Source: Janthinobacterium sp. 64 (GTDB taxonomy: Bacteria; Pseudomonadota; Gammaproteobacteria; Burkholderiales; Burkholderiaceae_D). From it: DNA of 64,000 nt. Below the pieces are notes generated by a model, which did no database searches, had not been told where the DNA came from, and saw nothing but the letters and a program-made list of their open reading frames with translations. This document shows, piece after piece, positions 1 through 9,890 of this stretch (position 1 is the stretch's first letter; each line of letters starts with the position of its first letter). The translations under genes were made by a program, and so were the position numbers. The DNA is taken from the NCBI RefSeq assembly GCF_002813325.1, contig NZ_PHUG01000001.1:4092001-4156000 (forward strand), read 5' to 3'.

Positions 1-1
1 C

Positions 2-3000
2 GACATGACGGCCATCAAGGCAAAAAAATATCTCGATGAACACCACGTCAAATTCCATCCGGGCCTGAACGAAGACCTGGCCGCCACGGCGGTGTGGGGC
101 ACGCAGCAGACGAATCTGTTCGAAGACGCGAAATACGACGGCGTGTTCGGCATGTGGTACGGCAAGGGTCCCGGCGTCGACCGCTGCGGCGACGTGTTCA
201 AGCACGCCAATAATGCCGGTTCCGCCAAGCATGGCGGCGTGCTGGTGCTGGCCGGCGATGACCATGCGGCGAAATCCTCGTCCACGGCGCACCAGTCCGA
301 CCATATCCTGAACGCCTGCGGCATTCCCGTGCTGTATCCGTCGTCGGTGCAGGAATACATCGATTACGGCTTGCATGCGTGGGCCATGAGCCGCTACACG
401 GGCTTGTGGGTGTCGATGAAATGCGTGACCGACATCATCGAGTCGGGCGCCGCCGTCGATTTCGACCCGGACCGCGTGCAGATCGTGTTGCCGACCGACT
501 TCGAGCTGCCCGCCGGCGGCCTGAACATCCGCTGGCCCGACACCGTGCTGGAACAAGAAGTACGCATGAATAGCTACAAATGGTATGCGGCGCTGGCGTA
601 TGCGCGTGCCAACAAGCTCAATAAAATTATCTGGGACAGCCCGAAGGCGCGCATCGGCATCATCACGGCCGGCAAGTCTTACCTGGACACGCGCCAGGCG
701 CTGGCCGACCTGGGCATCGACGAGCAGACGGCGTCCGACATCGGCATCCGCCTGTACAAGATCGGCATGACCTGGCCGCTGGAAGCGGACGGCGTGCATG
801 AATTTGCCAAGGGTCTCGACGAGATCCTCGTGGTGGAAGAAAAGCGGCAAATCCTCGAATACGCGCTGAAGGAAGAACTCTACAACCTCAAGGATGGCGA
901 GCGTCCGCGCGTGGTCGGCAAGTTCGACGACACGGGCGAATGGAGCAACCAGAAGGGCACCGGTCACGGCGACTGGCTGCTGCCGGCCACGTATGAACTG
1001 AACCCGGCCATGATCGCCCGCGCGATTGCCAGCCGCATTTCGCGCTACTACGCGGGCCACCCGGTCGAGCAGCGCGTGAAGGAACGCATCGCCTACCTGG
1101 AAGCGAAGGAAAACGTCCTCAAGGCCATCAGCGTGAAACCCGATCCGCAGAAAGACCGCACGCCGTTCTTCTGCTCCGGCTGCCCGCACAACAGTTCCAC
1201 GAAAGTGCCGGAAGGCTCGCGCGCGCTGGCCGGCATCGGCTGCCACTACATGGTGCTGTGGATGGACCGCGAAACGTCGACTTTTACCCACATGGGCGCC
1301 GAAGGCGTCACCTGGGTGGGGCAGGCGCCGTTCACGAATGAAAAGCACGTGTTTACCAACCTTGGCGACGGCACGTATTTCCACTCGGGCATCCTGGCCA
1401 TCCGCGCCGCCGTCTCGGCCAAGGTGAACATCACCTACAAAATCCTGTTCAACGATGCGGTAGCCATGACGGGCGGCCAGGAATTCGACGGTCCGCTATC
1501 GCCGGCGATTATCTCTCGCCAGATCGCCGCCGAAGGCGTCGGTCCCATCATCGTCGTCACCGACGAGCCGGAAAAATACCCGTCCGATTACGCCTGGGCC
1601 GAAGGCGTGACCGTGCGCCACCGTTCGGAACTGATGGACGTGCAGCGTGAACTGCGCGACATGCCCGGCGTGTCGGCCATGATCTACGACCAGACCTGCG
1701 CGTCGGAAAAACGCCGCCGCCGCAAACGCAATGAATACCCGGACCCGGCCAAGCGCGCCGTCATCAACGAAGCCGTCTGCGAAGGCTGCGGCGACTGCTC
1801 CGTGCAATCGAACTGCCTGTCGGTGGAACCGCTGGAAACGGAACTGGGGCGCAAGCGCCAGATCAACCAGTCGTCCTGCAACAAGGATTTCTCGTGCACG
1901 ACGGGCTTTTGCCCAAGTTTTGTCACGGTGGAAGGCGGCGGCTTGAAAAAGCCGAAGAAAGCCGCTGCCGCCGACAAGGACGCACCAGCCGCGCCGGCCT
2001 TGCCGACGCCAAGCATTCCTTCGACGGCCGAGCCGTTCGGCATCCTGGTCACCGGCATCGGCGGCACGGGCGTCGTCACCGTCGGCCAGATCCTGGCCAT
2101 GGCGGCGCACGTGGAAGGCAAGGGCTGTTCCGTGCTCGACATGAGCGGCCTGGCGCAAAAGGGCGGCCCCGTGATGTCGCACGTGCGCCTGGCGGATCGC
2201 CAGCAAGATATCCACTCGACGCGCGTCGGCACCGGCGCGGCTGATCTCGTCATCGGCTGTGACCTGATCGTCACGGCCAGCCGTGACGCGCTGTCGCGCA
2301 TGGGCGAAGGGCGTAGCTGGGCCATGATCAACTCGACCAGCTCATCGACGGCCGCCTTCGTGAAAAACCCGGACTGGCAATTCCCCGGTGCGTCCGCGCG
2401 TATGGAAATCGAAAAGGCCTGCGGCAGCGACCATGTGGACTTCATCGACGCGGGCCAGATCGCCACGGCGCTGATGGGCGACTCGATCGCGACGAACATG
2501 TTCATGCTGGGCTATGCCTGGCAAAAGGGCAAAGTGCCATTGAGCGAAGCGGCCATCATGAAGGCCATCGACCTGAACAACGTCTCGGTGGCGTTCAACA
2601 AGGCCGCCTTCAACTGGGGCCGCGCCGGTGCGCATGACGCGGCCAGCCTGGTGCGCATGACAACGCCCGCCAAGGTGGTGGAATTCAAGCGCATCGACAC
2701 GCTCGACGACATCATCGAAAAGCGGGTCGCCCTGCTGACGGCCTACCAGGATCGCGCGTATGCGCAGCAGTACCTGGACTTCATCAGCCAGGTGCGCGCG
2801 GCCGAAAGCGCCCTGAATGGCCCGCACTTGCGCCTGACGGAAGCCGTGGCCCGCTACTTCTACAAGCTGATGGCCTACAAGGACGAGTATGAAGTGGCGC
2901 GCCTGTACACGGACGGCGCCTTCCAGGCGAAGATCGCCGCCATGTTCGAAGGCGACATCAAGCTCAAGTTCCACCTGGCGCCGCCTATCATGGCGAAAAC

Positions 3001-3379
3001 GGATGCGCAGGGTCATTTGATCAAGAAGGAATATGGCCCGTGGATGCTGAAGGCTTTCGGCGTGCTGGCCAAAATGAAAGGCTTGCGCGGCACGGCCTTC
3101 GACGTGTTCGGCCATACGGCCGAGCGCAAGACGGAGCGCGCGCTGATTCTTGAATATCGCGCGACGGTGGGTAGCTTGCTGCCGAAACTGACGACGGCCA
3201 AGCTGGCGCAAGCCGTGGCCATTGCCAGCATCCCGGAAGACATCCGCGGCTATGGCCACGTGAAGGAGCGTCATTTGAAGGCGGCGAAAGAGAAGGAAGC
3301 CAGTTTGCTGATCGCCTTCAACGCGCCGACGCCGCTGCCGCCCGTCGTGGCAGCGCCCGTGGCAGCCACCGTGGCGTGA
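2..3379 (+). CDS. indolepyruvate:ferredoxin oxidoreductase, fused alpha/beta-type (5'-truncated by window)
   Basis: Thiamine-diphosphate and Fe-S enzyme expected to decarboxylate aryl- or branched-chain 2-oxoacids to acyl-CoA, reducing ferredoxin. The reading frame is open to the left edge. The family is usually about 1150-1200 residues and starts further upstream, so the ATG at 5 is probably internal and roughly 60-70 N-terminal residues are missing. Counting from position 5, a TPP-binding region with GDGTYFHSG lies near residues 410-495. A Cys-rich ferredoxin-like segment (CEGCGDCSVQSNC, then CNKDFSCTTGFC) lies near 595-640. From about 677 comes the IorB/gamma-type domain (GILVTGIGGTGVVTVGQI), then a long C-terminal domain. 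The fused architecture is common in Proteobacteria. Substrate is inferred from family only. Confidence 0.9.
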   Translation, partial: DMTAIKAKKYLDEHHVKFHPGLNEDLAATAVWGTQQTNLFEDAKYDGVFGMWYGKGPGVDRCGDVFKHANNAGSAKHGGVLVLAGDDHAAKSSSTAHQSDHILNACGIPVLYPSSVQEYIDYGLHAWAMSRYTGLWVSMKCVTDIIESGAAVDFDPDRVQIVLPTDFELPAGGLNIRWPDTVLEQEVRMNSYKWYAALAYARANKLNKIIWDSPKARIGIITAGKSYLDTRQALADLGIDEQTASDIGIRLYKIGMTWPLEADGVHEFAKGLDEILVVEEKRQILEYALKEELYNLKDGERPRVVGKFDDTGEWSNQKGTGHGDWLLPATYELNPAMIARAIASRISRYYAGHPVEQRVKERIAYLEAKENVLKAISVKPDPQKDRTPFFCSGCPHNSSTKVPEGSRALAGIGCHYMVLWMDRETSTFTHMGAEGVTWVGQAPFTNEKHVFTNLGDGTYFHSGILAIRAAVSAKVNITYKILFNDAVAMTGGQEFDGPLSPAIISRQIAAEGVGPIIVVTDEPEKYPSDYAWAEGVTVRHRSELMDVQRELRDMPGVSAMIYDQTCASEKRRRRKRNEYPDPAKRAVINEAVCEGCGDCSVQSNCLSVEPLETELGRKRQINQSSCNKDFSCTTGFCPSFVTVEGGGLKKPKKAAAADKDAPAAPALPTPSIPSTAEPFGILVTGIGGTGVVTVGQILAMAAHVEGKGCSVLDMSGLAQKGGPVMSHVRLADRQQDIHSTRVGTGAADLVIGCDLIVTASRDALSRMGEGRSWAMINSTSSSTAAFVKNPDWQFPGASARMEIEKACGSDHVDFIDAGQIATALMGDSIATNMFMLGYAWQKGKVPLSEAAIMKAIDLNNVSVAFNKAAFNWGRAGAHDAASLVRMTTPAKVVEFKRIDTLDDIIEKRVALLTAYQDRAYAQQYLDFISQVRAAESALNGPHLRLTEAVARYFYKLMAYKDEYEVARLYTDGAFQAKIAAMFEGDIKLKFHLAPPIMAKTDAQGHLIKKEYGPWMLKAFGVLAKMKGLRGTAFDVFGHTAERKTERALILEYRATVGSLLPKLTTAKLAQAVAIASIPEDIRGYGHVKERHLKAAKEKEASLLIAFNAPTPLPPVVAAPVAATVA

Positions 3380-3402
3380 TGGTTTGAGTCTGACGTGGTA
3401 GC

Positions 3403-3429
3403 AATGGCGCCTGCGGGCGCCATTTTTTT
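3403..3429 (+). terminator. Rho-independent terminator of the oxidoreductase gene
   Basis: A 9-bp stem (AATGGCGCC / GGCGCCATT) with a TGCG loop runs into seven T residues, 23 bp after the stop codon. Confidence 0.85.
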
Positions 3430-3465
3430 GTATCAAAGAAAACAACGTCTGCTGGCAAAACGCAT

Positions 3466-3471
3466 TATAAT
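3466..3471 (+). promoter_or_regulatory. candidate -10 box upstream of S41 protease
   Basis: A perfect TATAAT lies 31 bp upstream of the ATG at 3503, just after the preceding terminator. No convincing -35 hexamer is seen 16-18 bp upstream, so this is a plausible but incomplete sigma-70 promoter. Confidence 0.35.
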
Positions 3472-3502
3472 TTTTAGATAATTTCTTTTCAGAAAGTTTG
3501 TC

Positions 3503-4999
3503 ATGCATTCCCTGCGCCTCTCATCCCTGGCCGTTCCTCTCGTATTGTTGTTGAGTGCTTGCGGCGGAGGAGGCGGCAGCGATAGCGCGCCCGTCGTCCC
3601 GCCCTTGACGCCGGTGGGCCCGACGGCGTTGGTCGCGTCCTCGACGGTCGCGAACCGCTGCGAGGCACCGCGCAGCGGCAGCAGCATCGACAAGCCGGGC
3701 ACCTTGCTCGATGAGCAGACGTGGGTGCGCAGCTGGATCGATGAAACGTATCTGTGGTACCGCGAAGTGCCGACCACGTATCTGCCGCAAAGCTTTGCCA
3801 CGGCCAAGGCGTACTTTGACGTGCTGAAAACAACGGCCACGACGGCGTCCGGCAAGCCCAAGGACCAGTTCCATTTCACGTATTCAACGGCAGAGTGGGA
3901 TAATGCGCAGAATGGCATCGAACTGGGCTACGGCATGCTGCTGGCGCTGACGCGCACCATGCCGCCGCGCAAGGCCGTGGTCACGATCGTCGAGCCTGGC
4001 TCGCCGGCGGCACTGGCGGGCTTGCGGCGCGGCGACGAGCTGCAAACCGTCGATGGCGTCGATTTCGTCAATGCTCCCGACGCTGCCAGCGTGAAGATCG
4101 TCAACGATGGCTTGTTCCCGCAAGCGCAGGGCACGCACACGCTGGCGTTCAGCCGCAACGGGACGCCCATTTCCGCGCGCCTGCAGGCGGTGGAAGTCAA
4201 TACGAGCGCCGTGCAGAACGAGCGCATCATCGACACGCCCACGGGCAAGGTGGGCTATCTGACCTTCAATACCCACAATAATGTCGCCGAGCGTCAGCTG
4301 GTCGAGACCATGCGCCGCTTCCAGGCGGCCGGCATCAGCGACCTGGTGCTCGACGTGCGCTACAACGGCGGCGGCTATCTGGATGTCGCCAGCGAACTCG
4401 CTTACATGATTGCCGGCCCGCAAGTGACCACCGGCAAGACCTTCGAGCAGGTGCTCTTCAATGACAAGACCCGGCCGAAAGCGCCCGTGCCATTCCATGC
4501 GCAAAGCCAGGGTTTTCCCGGCCCGAATCCCCTGCCCAAGGGAACGCCCTTGCCCTCGCTGGGGCTGACGCGGGTGACCTTGCTGACCACGGGCAATACC
4601 TGCTCGGCCAGCGAAGCCATCATCAACGGCTTGCGCGGCGTCGATGTGCAAGTGAATGTGATCGGCGGCACGACGTGCGGCAAGCCCTACGGTTTTTACC
4701 CGACACCGAATTGCGGCACCACGTATTTCGCCGTGCAGTTCCAGGGCGTCAACGCCAAGGGCTTTGGCGACTTTGCCGACGGCATGGCGCCGACCTGCGA
4801 CGTGACGGATGATTATCAGCACCAGCTGGGCGATCCGGCCGAAGGCATGCTGGCGGCGGCGCTGCGCTACCGCAGCAGCGGCAGCTGCATCCCGGCCACG
4901 GGCGCGACCAGGCTGTTGAGTTCGATGCCGGGTCCGGCCGACACGGCGGCGCGTCTGCTGCGCCCGGCCTACAAGGAAATTGCCATCATTCGCCATTAA
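3503..4999 (+). CDS. S41 family (C-terminal-processing-like) serine protease, lipoprotein
   Basis: A 498-residue protein with a type II signal peptide: hydrophobic core, then LLSAC with the lipobox cysteine at residue 20 and a Gly-rich linker. It is therefore expected to be anchored in an outer or inner membrane facing the periplasm. A PDZ-like segment sits near residues 150-215 (GSPAALAGLRRGDELQTVDG). The S41 core follows; the motif NTCSASEAI places the likely nucleophile at Ser368. Several Cys residues occur in the C-terminal third (TTCGKPYG, PNCGTTY, APTCDV) and may form disulfides. It stands alone between a terminator and an inverted repeat. The substrate is unknown. The lipobox supports the ATG at 3503. 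Confidence 0.85.
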   Translation: MHSLRLSSLAVPLVLLLSACGGGGGSDSAPVVPPLTPVGPTALVASSTVANRCEAPRSGSSIDKPGTLLDEQTWVRSWIDETYLWYREVPTTYLPQSFATAKAYFDVLKTTATTASGKPKDQFHFTYSTAEWDNAQNGIELGYGMLLALTRTMPPRKAVVTIVEPGSPAALAGLRRGDELQTVDGVDFVNAPDAASVKIVNDGLFPQAQGTHTLAFSRNGTPISARLQAVEVNTSAVQNERIIDTPTGKVGYLTFNTHNNVAERQLVETMRRFQAAGISDLVLDVRYNGGGYLDVASELAYMIAGPQVTTGKTFEQVLFNDKTRPKAPVPFHAQSQGFPGPNPLPKGTPLPSLGLTRVTLLTTGNTCSASEAIINGLRGVDVQVNVIGGTTCGKPYGFYPTPNCGTTYFAVQFQGVNAKGFGDFADGMAPTCDVTDDYQHQLGDPAEGMLAAALRYRSSGSCIPATGATRLLSSMPGPADTAARLLRPAYKEIAIIRH

Positions 5000-5054
5000 A
5001 GCGCATGCTTCTGCCATGGCCTTGCCGTGGCGCCTGGCGTTTTCCTGCTCAATA

Positions 5055-5090
5055 ATCTTTCTATATAACAATTTTGATATATAGAAAGAT
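5055..5090. repeat. AT-rich perfect inverted repeat upstream of TonB receptor
   Basis: Two perfect 13-bp arms (ATCTTTCTATATA at 5055-5067 and its complement at 5078-5090) flank a 10-nt loop. The repeat lies 55 bp after the protease stop and 72 bp before the receptor start. No T-tract follows on the + strand, so a regulator site or mRNA hairpin is as likely as a terminator. Confidence 0.6.
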
Positions 5091-5162
5091 GAATCCATTC
5101 GTTCTGGAATGACTGGCATTTTGCTATCTTCCCGCTTTTCTCCCACCTTGAGAAGCGCAACG

Positions 5163-7883
5163 ATGTCGAAACAGTTCAAGTTAACCCCGCTCAGCCTTGG
5201 CGTACTGGCCATCCTGGGCGGTACCGCATGGCAGGCGCACGCGCAAACGCAAGCGCCCGCAGCGGATCAGCAGGCAGCGGCCACCCCGCCAGCCGTCGTG
5301 GTCACCGGTTCGCGCATTCCCCGCGCCAGCCTGGAAGGCCCGTCTTCCGTCACCATCCTGACCGGCGATGAAATCACCAAGCAGGGCTACAAGAACGTCT
5401 TTGACGCGCTGACCAGCCAGGTGCAGAACAGCGGCTTTACGCAGGGCGAAGATTACGGCAACACCTTCACGCCGTCGGCCAATACCATCAGCCTGCGCGG
5501 CCTGGGTCCGAACCACACCTTGATCCTGCTGAACGGCCGCCGCCTGGCCGACTTCCCCATCGCCTATGACGGCGCAGTCAACTTCACCAACCTGGCGAAC
5601 ATCCCGGCTAGCATCGTCGAGCGCATCGAGATCCTCAACGGCGGCGCTTCGGCCATCTATGGTTCCGACGCGATTGCCGGCGTGGTCAACGTGATCCTGA
5701 AAAAACAGGCGGAAGGCTTCGACATCAACGTCAAGGTTGGCGGCACCTCGCGCGGCGGCGCCGGCAACCAGCGCGTGCAACTGACGGGCGGCGGCAATGT
5801 CGACAAGCTGCATACCCTGTTCAGCGTGGAACTGAGTGAACGCGACCCGCTGTGGAGCATGGACCGCGACTTCATGACCAGCCGCTCCGGCGTGCCGACC
5901 ACGATTGCTTCGCGCCGCACCCAGGCCTTCGGCACGTCCGGCAGCTATGTCGACCTGGGCGACACCTGCAACCAGTTCGGCGACATGTTCGGCGGCAGCG
6001 TCGTCAAGTACCAGGCGAAGAATGGCAGCTATTGCGCCAGCCCGAAAGCCCGTCCGACCTACTGGACCACGCAGACCAAGAACAGCAGCCAGAACGTGTT
6101 CGGCAGCGCCAATTACGAGTTCGATGCCGACACCACCTTGTTTGCCGATTTCCTGCTTGGCAAGAACAAGACCGTCAACAATACACGCGGCCCGTCGTGG
6201 ACCTCGGCATCGCTGAACGGCGGCTCTTTCCTGAACCAGAACAGCGGCGCCTACGAAGAGTGGACGCGCTTTATCTCGCCCGAGGAAATCGGCGGCGTGC
6301 AGCGCTACAACCGCAGCTGGGAGGACCTGGCCACGGCCATCTCGCTGGGCGCCAAGGGCCGTATTCCTGGCACCGCCTGGCAGTATGAAGCCAACTACAA
6401 CGCTTCCGTCTACAAGAGCGAAGGCCATACGCCGCGCATGTTGTCGAACATCGACAGCTTCTTCCTGGGACCCAAGCTGGGCACGGATGCCAAGGGCGTG
6501 GCCATTTACGCGCCGGATGCGGCGCGCCTGTCGCGCCGCCTGACGGCTGCCGAATTCGACAGCATCACCGGCTACAGCGACAGCCGTGACAAGGCCTGGA
6601 CGAATACCCTGAGCCTGGCCACGAATGGCGACCTGTTCCAGCTGCCTGCCGGCACGGTGAAAATCGCCACGATTGCCGAGGTGAGCAAGCAGGGCTTCAG
6701 CAACGAACCCGATGCGCGCATCGACCAGGGCTATTTCAATATCGCCACCGGTTCGGGCACCACGGCCGGCACCCGTTCGCGCTACGCGCTGGGCGCGGAA
6801 TTGAATGTGCCGCTGCATGAGAAGCTGACCGCTACCGTGGCTGGCCGTTATGACCGCTACAGCTTTGCCGGACGCAAGGAAGGCAAGTTCACCTACAACG
6901 GCGGGCTTGAACTGCGCCCGGCGCCGGACCTGCTGTTCCGCGCCAACTACGCCACCAGCTTCCGCGCGCCGGACATGAACTACATCTACCAGGCCCGCGG
7001 CAAAGGCTATTATGCGAGCACCACCGACTACTACCGTTGCGACGCCGCCGGACAGGCCATCGACGGCTGCGAGTACGCGAATAAATCGCCGGGCGCCGAT
7101 TACGTGCAGAACGGCAGCCGCGACCTGCAGTCGGAAAAAGGCAAGTCCTTCGGCGTGGGCGCCGTCTGGTCGCCGAGTGCCAATTTCGACGTCTCGGTCG
7201 ACTATTGGAACATCAAGATCGACGACCTGGTGACCAACCTGGACGCCGACAAGCTGCTGCGCGACGAATCCGATTGCCGCCTGGGCAAGGCCGACATCGG
7301 CTCGCCGACCTGCATCGATACCGTGGGCCGCATCGAGCGTTACGCGGCCAACGCCTTGAACAAGGCGGGCGAGATCAAGACCATCACCGTCAACCCGATC
7401 AACGCGGCCAAGCAAAGCAGCAGCGGCGTCGACGTCAGCCTGAAGTATGTGCTGCGCACAACGGACTATGGCCGCTTTGCCTTCAAGGCCAACTACGCGC
7501 GGGTGCTGAGCAAGAAATCGCAGCAATTTGCCGGTGACGCAGAGACCGATGAAACCAAATCGATGACCAACCGGGATTGGCCCGACAAGCTGAACCTGAG
7601 CGTCAACTGGGGCGCAGGCGACTGGTCGAATACCTTGCTGGTCAGCCGCTACGGCAAGGTGCCTGACTCTGCCGGCAAGGGTTACCTGACGCCGACGGCG
7701 CTGGCCAACATCAGCACCGTCTACCGCATCAACGACCGCGCCACCGTGTCGCTGATCGTCAACAACGTGTTCGACAAGATCAAGCGCGACACCAGCAACG
7801 GCTGGCCGTACTACCCGATCGGCAATTACAGCCCGCAAGGCCGCCAGGGATGGGTCGAATTCAACTACCACTTTGGCTCGTAA
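5163..7883 (+). CDS. TonB-dependent outer-membrane receptor
   Basis: A 906-residue outer-membrane receptor importing an unknown ligand with TonB energy. The start was set at ATG 5163, not the upstream in-frame ATG at 5109. It gives a clean Sec signal peptide (MSKQFKLTPLSLGVLAILGG, cleavage after AQA-like WQAHAQ) and has GAGAAG-type Shine-Dalgarno sequence just upstream. Mature residues about 40-180 form the plug domain (VVVTGSRIPR; SLRGLGPNHTLILLNGRRL; GGASAIYGSDAIAGVVNVIL), followed by a long beta-barrel. The subtype with paired Cys residues in extracellular loops (GDTCNQFG, GSYCASP) is common in Oxalobacteraceae and Xanthomonadales. No sigma/anti-sigma pair is adjacent, so regulation is not evident. 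The C-terminus is NYHFGS, so the last aromatic residue is three from the end. Confidence 0.9.
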   Translation: MSKQFKLTPLSLGVLAILGGTAWQAHAQTQAPAADQQAAATPPAVVVTGSRIPRASLEGPSSVTILTGDEITKQGYKNVFDALTSQVQNSGFTQGEDYGNTFTPSANTISLRGLGPNHTLILLNGRRLADFPIAYDGAVNFTNLANIPASIVERIEILNGGASAIYGSDAIAGVVNVILKKQAEGFDINVKVGGTSRGGAGNQRVQLTGGGNVDKLHTLFSVELSERDPLWSMDRDFMTSRSGVPTTIASRRTQAFGTSGSYVDLGDTCNQFGDMFGGSVVKYQAKNGSYCASPKARPTYWTTQTKNSSQNVFGSANYEFDADTTLFADFLLGKNKTVNNTRGPSWTSASLNGGSFLNQNSGAYEEWTRFISPEEIGGVQRYNRSWEDLATAISLGAKGRIPGTAWQYEANYNASVYKSEGHTPRMLSNIDSFFLGPKLGTDAKGVAIYAPDAARLSRRLTAAEFDSITGYSDSRDKAWTNTLSLATNGDLFQLPAGTVKIATIAEVSKQGFSNEPDARIDQGYFNIATGSGTTAGTRSRYALGAELNVPLHEKLTATVAGRYDRYSFAGRKEGKFTYNGGLELRPAPDLLFRANYATSFRAPDMNYIYQARGKGYYASTTDYYRCDAAGQAIDGCEYANKSPGADYVQNGSRDLQSEKGKSFGVGAVWSPSANFDVSVDYWNIKIDDLVTNLDADKLLRDESDCRLGKADIGSPTCIDTVGRIERYAANALNKAGEIKTITVNPINAAKQSSSGVDVSLKYVLRTTDYGRFAFKANYARVLSKKSQQFAGDAETDETKSMTNRDWPDKLNLSVNWGAGDWSNTLLVSRYGKVPDSAGKGYLTPTALANISTVYRINDRATVSLIVNNVFDKIKRDTSNGWPYYPIGNYSPQGRQGWVEFNYHFGS

Positions 7884-7903
7884 TTCACGCTTGCCAGAGC
7901 AAG

Positions 7904-7936
7904 GCCGGAGCAGCTGACGCTGTTCCGGCTTTTTTA
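7904..7936 (+). terminator. Rho-independent terminator of TonB receptor gene
   Basis: A 10-bp stem with one G-T wobble (GCCGGAGCAG / CTGTTCCGGC), a 6-nt loop and seven T residues, 20 bp after the receptor stop codon. Confidence 0.85.
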
Positions 7937-8008
7937 TTTGCCACGGCGTTTTTACCTGACCGCCACTCTATAATTGCCCGCTTGTCCTCTCTCGATGGAG
8001 TTTGACCC

Positions 8009-9829
8009 ATGCTACGCCACGCCCTGCTGTCCGCCGCCTTGTTGTCCCTGTTTTCTGCCCCTGTATCTGCCGCTTCGCCGTTGACCACGGTGGCCGAGCG
8101 CTCGGGCTTTTTGAATACGGGCCGCTACGCGGAAGTGGAAGTCTTGTGCCGCCAGTTCCAGGCGCGCTATCCGCAGCAAGTGCGCTGCGTGGAATTTGGC
8201 CGCACGCCGGAGAACCGCCCCATGCTGGCGCTGGCCGTCTCGAATACGGGCGCGCTGACGCCGGCCGAGGCGGCGCGCCGCAAGCTGCCCGTGCTGCTGG
8301 TGCAGGGCGGCATCCATGCGGGCGAAATCGATGGCAAGGATGCGGGTTTCCTGGCCTTGCGCGAAGTATTGGAGGGCAAGGCGGCGCCCGGCGCGCTCGA
8401 TAAACAGGTGCTGCTGTTCGTGCCCGTCTTTAACGTTGACGGGCATGAGCGCTTCGGCCGGTGGAACCGTCCGAACCAGCGCGGACCCGTGGAAATGGGC
8501 TGGCGCAGCACGGCGCAAAACTATAATCTGAACCGCGAATACATGAAGGCCGATACGCCCGAGATGCAGCACATGCTGGCGCTGGTGAACGCCTGGGACC
8601 CGCTGGCCTATGTCGACCTGCACGTCACCGATGGCGCCCAGTTTGAACCCGATATCTCGATCCAGGTCGAACCCGTGCATGCGGGCGATGCTGCCCTGCG
8701 CGTGGCCGGCACGGCCTTGCGCGACCAGGTCCTGGCCGATCTGGCCAGGCAGGGCTCGGACCCGAAGCCGTTCTATATCTCGTTTGCCGAGAACGACAAT
8801 CCGCAATCGGGCTTTGTCGATTCGGCGCCGAACCCGCGCTTCTCGCACGGCTATTTCCAGCTGCGCAACCGCTTCGGCATGCTGGTGGAAACCCATTCGT
8901 GGAAGGACTATCCGACCCGCGTGCGCATCACGCGCAACACCATCGTCTCGCTGCTGTCGCAGATGGCGCAGCATGGCGCGCAGTGGCGGCAAACGGCGCT
9001 CGAAGCGGACGCGCGCGCCGCGCAGCTGGCCGGCACGACCTTGCCGCTCACGTATAAAACCACGGACAAGAGCCGCATGATCGCATTTCGCGGCTACGCC
9101 TACACGCGCACGCCGTCCGAGGTGTCGGGCGCGCTGATGACGCGCTACGACGAGACCACGCCGCAGATCTGGAACGTGCCCCTGCGCGACGAGATCGTGC
9201 CCGACCTGCAGCAGGCCGCGCCCAAGGGCGGCTACCTGGTGCCCGCCGCGCAGGCGCAGATGGTGGCGGCCAAGCTGCGCCAGCACGGCGTGTCCTACCA
9301 GGTGCTGGCCACCGCGCCGGGCAAGCTGCCGGTCGAAGCCTTCCGCGCCACGCAGGTGAAATTCGGCGCGCAGTCGTTCGAGGGCCGCCAGACGGCGGTC
9401 GTGCAGGGCGAGTGGCTGAAAGAGGAGCGCCTGGTCGGTGCGGGCGCGTTGTACGTGCCCGTCAACCAGGCCAAGGCGCGTCTGGTCGTGGCGCTGTTTG
9501 AGCCGCGCGCGCCCGATTCGCTGCTGGCCTGGGGCAGTTTCAATACGGCCTTCGAGCGCAAGGAATACATGGAAGAATACGTGGCCGAAGACGTGGCCCG
9601 CGCGCAGCTGGCGGCCGATCCGGCGCTGGCGGCGCAGTTCCAGCAGAAGCTGGCCGACGACCCGGCATTTGCCAGGAGCCCGGCCGCGCGCCTGGAGTTC
9701 TTCGCCCGCCGCCATGCCTCGTGGGATGAGCGCCTGAACCTGTATCCGGTGCTGCGCACGGATGCCGCGCTGGCCGGCCTGGCGTCGCCGCCTGCGCGCA
9801 CACCGAAGTTGTCACATCGCGCAGATTAA
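8009..9829 (+). CDS. secreted M14 family zinc carboxypeptidase
   Basis: A 606-residue exported metallopeptidase of the carboxypeptidase A/M14 clan. It has an N-terminal signal peptide (MLRHALLSAALLSLFSAPVSAA). Zinc ligands are visible as H103-x-x-E106 in GGIHAGEIDG and H205 in DLHVTDG. NYNLNRE provides a substrate-carboxylate-binding Arg. The likely catalytic Glu is E294 in VETHSW. The C-terminal 250 residues after the catalytic domain are not recognised. The ATG at 8009 has GGAG 8 bp upstream, and a TATAAT-like hexamer (7969-7974) precedes it. It lies after a terminator, so it is probably transcribed on its own. It may degrade peptides for nutrition; the substrate is unknown. Confidence 0.85.
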   Translation: MLRHALLSAALLSLFSAPVSAASPLTTVAERSGFLNTGRYAEVEVLCRQFQARYPQQVRCVEFGRTPENRPMLALAVSNTGALTPAEAARRKLPVLLVQGGIHAGEIDGKDAGFLALREVLEGKAAPGALDKQVLLFVPVFNVDGHERFGRWNRPNQRGPVEMGWRSTAQNYNLNREYMKADTPEMQHMLALVNAWDPLAYVDLHVTDGAQFEPDISIQVEPVHAGDAALRVAGTALRDQVLADLARQGSDPKPFYISFAENDNPQSGFVDSAPNPRFSHGYFQLRNRFGMLVETHSWKDYPTRVRITRNTIVSLLSQMAQHGAQWRQTALEADARAAQLAGTTLPLTYKTTDKSRMIAFRGYAYTRTPSEVSGALMTRYDETTPQIWNVPLRDEIVPDLQQAAPKGGYLVPAAQAQMVAAKLRQHGVSYQVLATAPGKLPVEAFRATQVKFGAQSFEGRQTAVVQGEWLKEERLVGAGALYVPVNQAKARLVVALFEPRAPDSLLAWGSFNTAFERKEYMEEYVAEDVARAQLAADPALAAQFQQKLADDPAFARSPAARLEFFARRHASWDERLNLYPVLRTDAALAGLASPPARTPKLSHRAD

Positions 9830-9890
9830 TCGAAAGAAAATGCTATTCTCCGCTCGATGATGGCGCCGCCACCACGAGCAGGGAACATGC

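Noticed and set aside
5181..7871. Long minus-strand ORF of 896 codons opposite the TonB receptor
   Set aside because: Antisense shadow typical of high-GC DNA. The + strand frame has a signal peptide and plug/barrel motifs; the antisense product has no recognisable domain.
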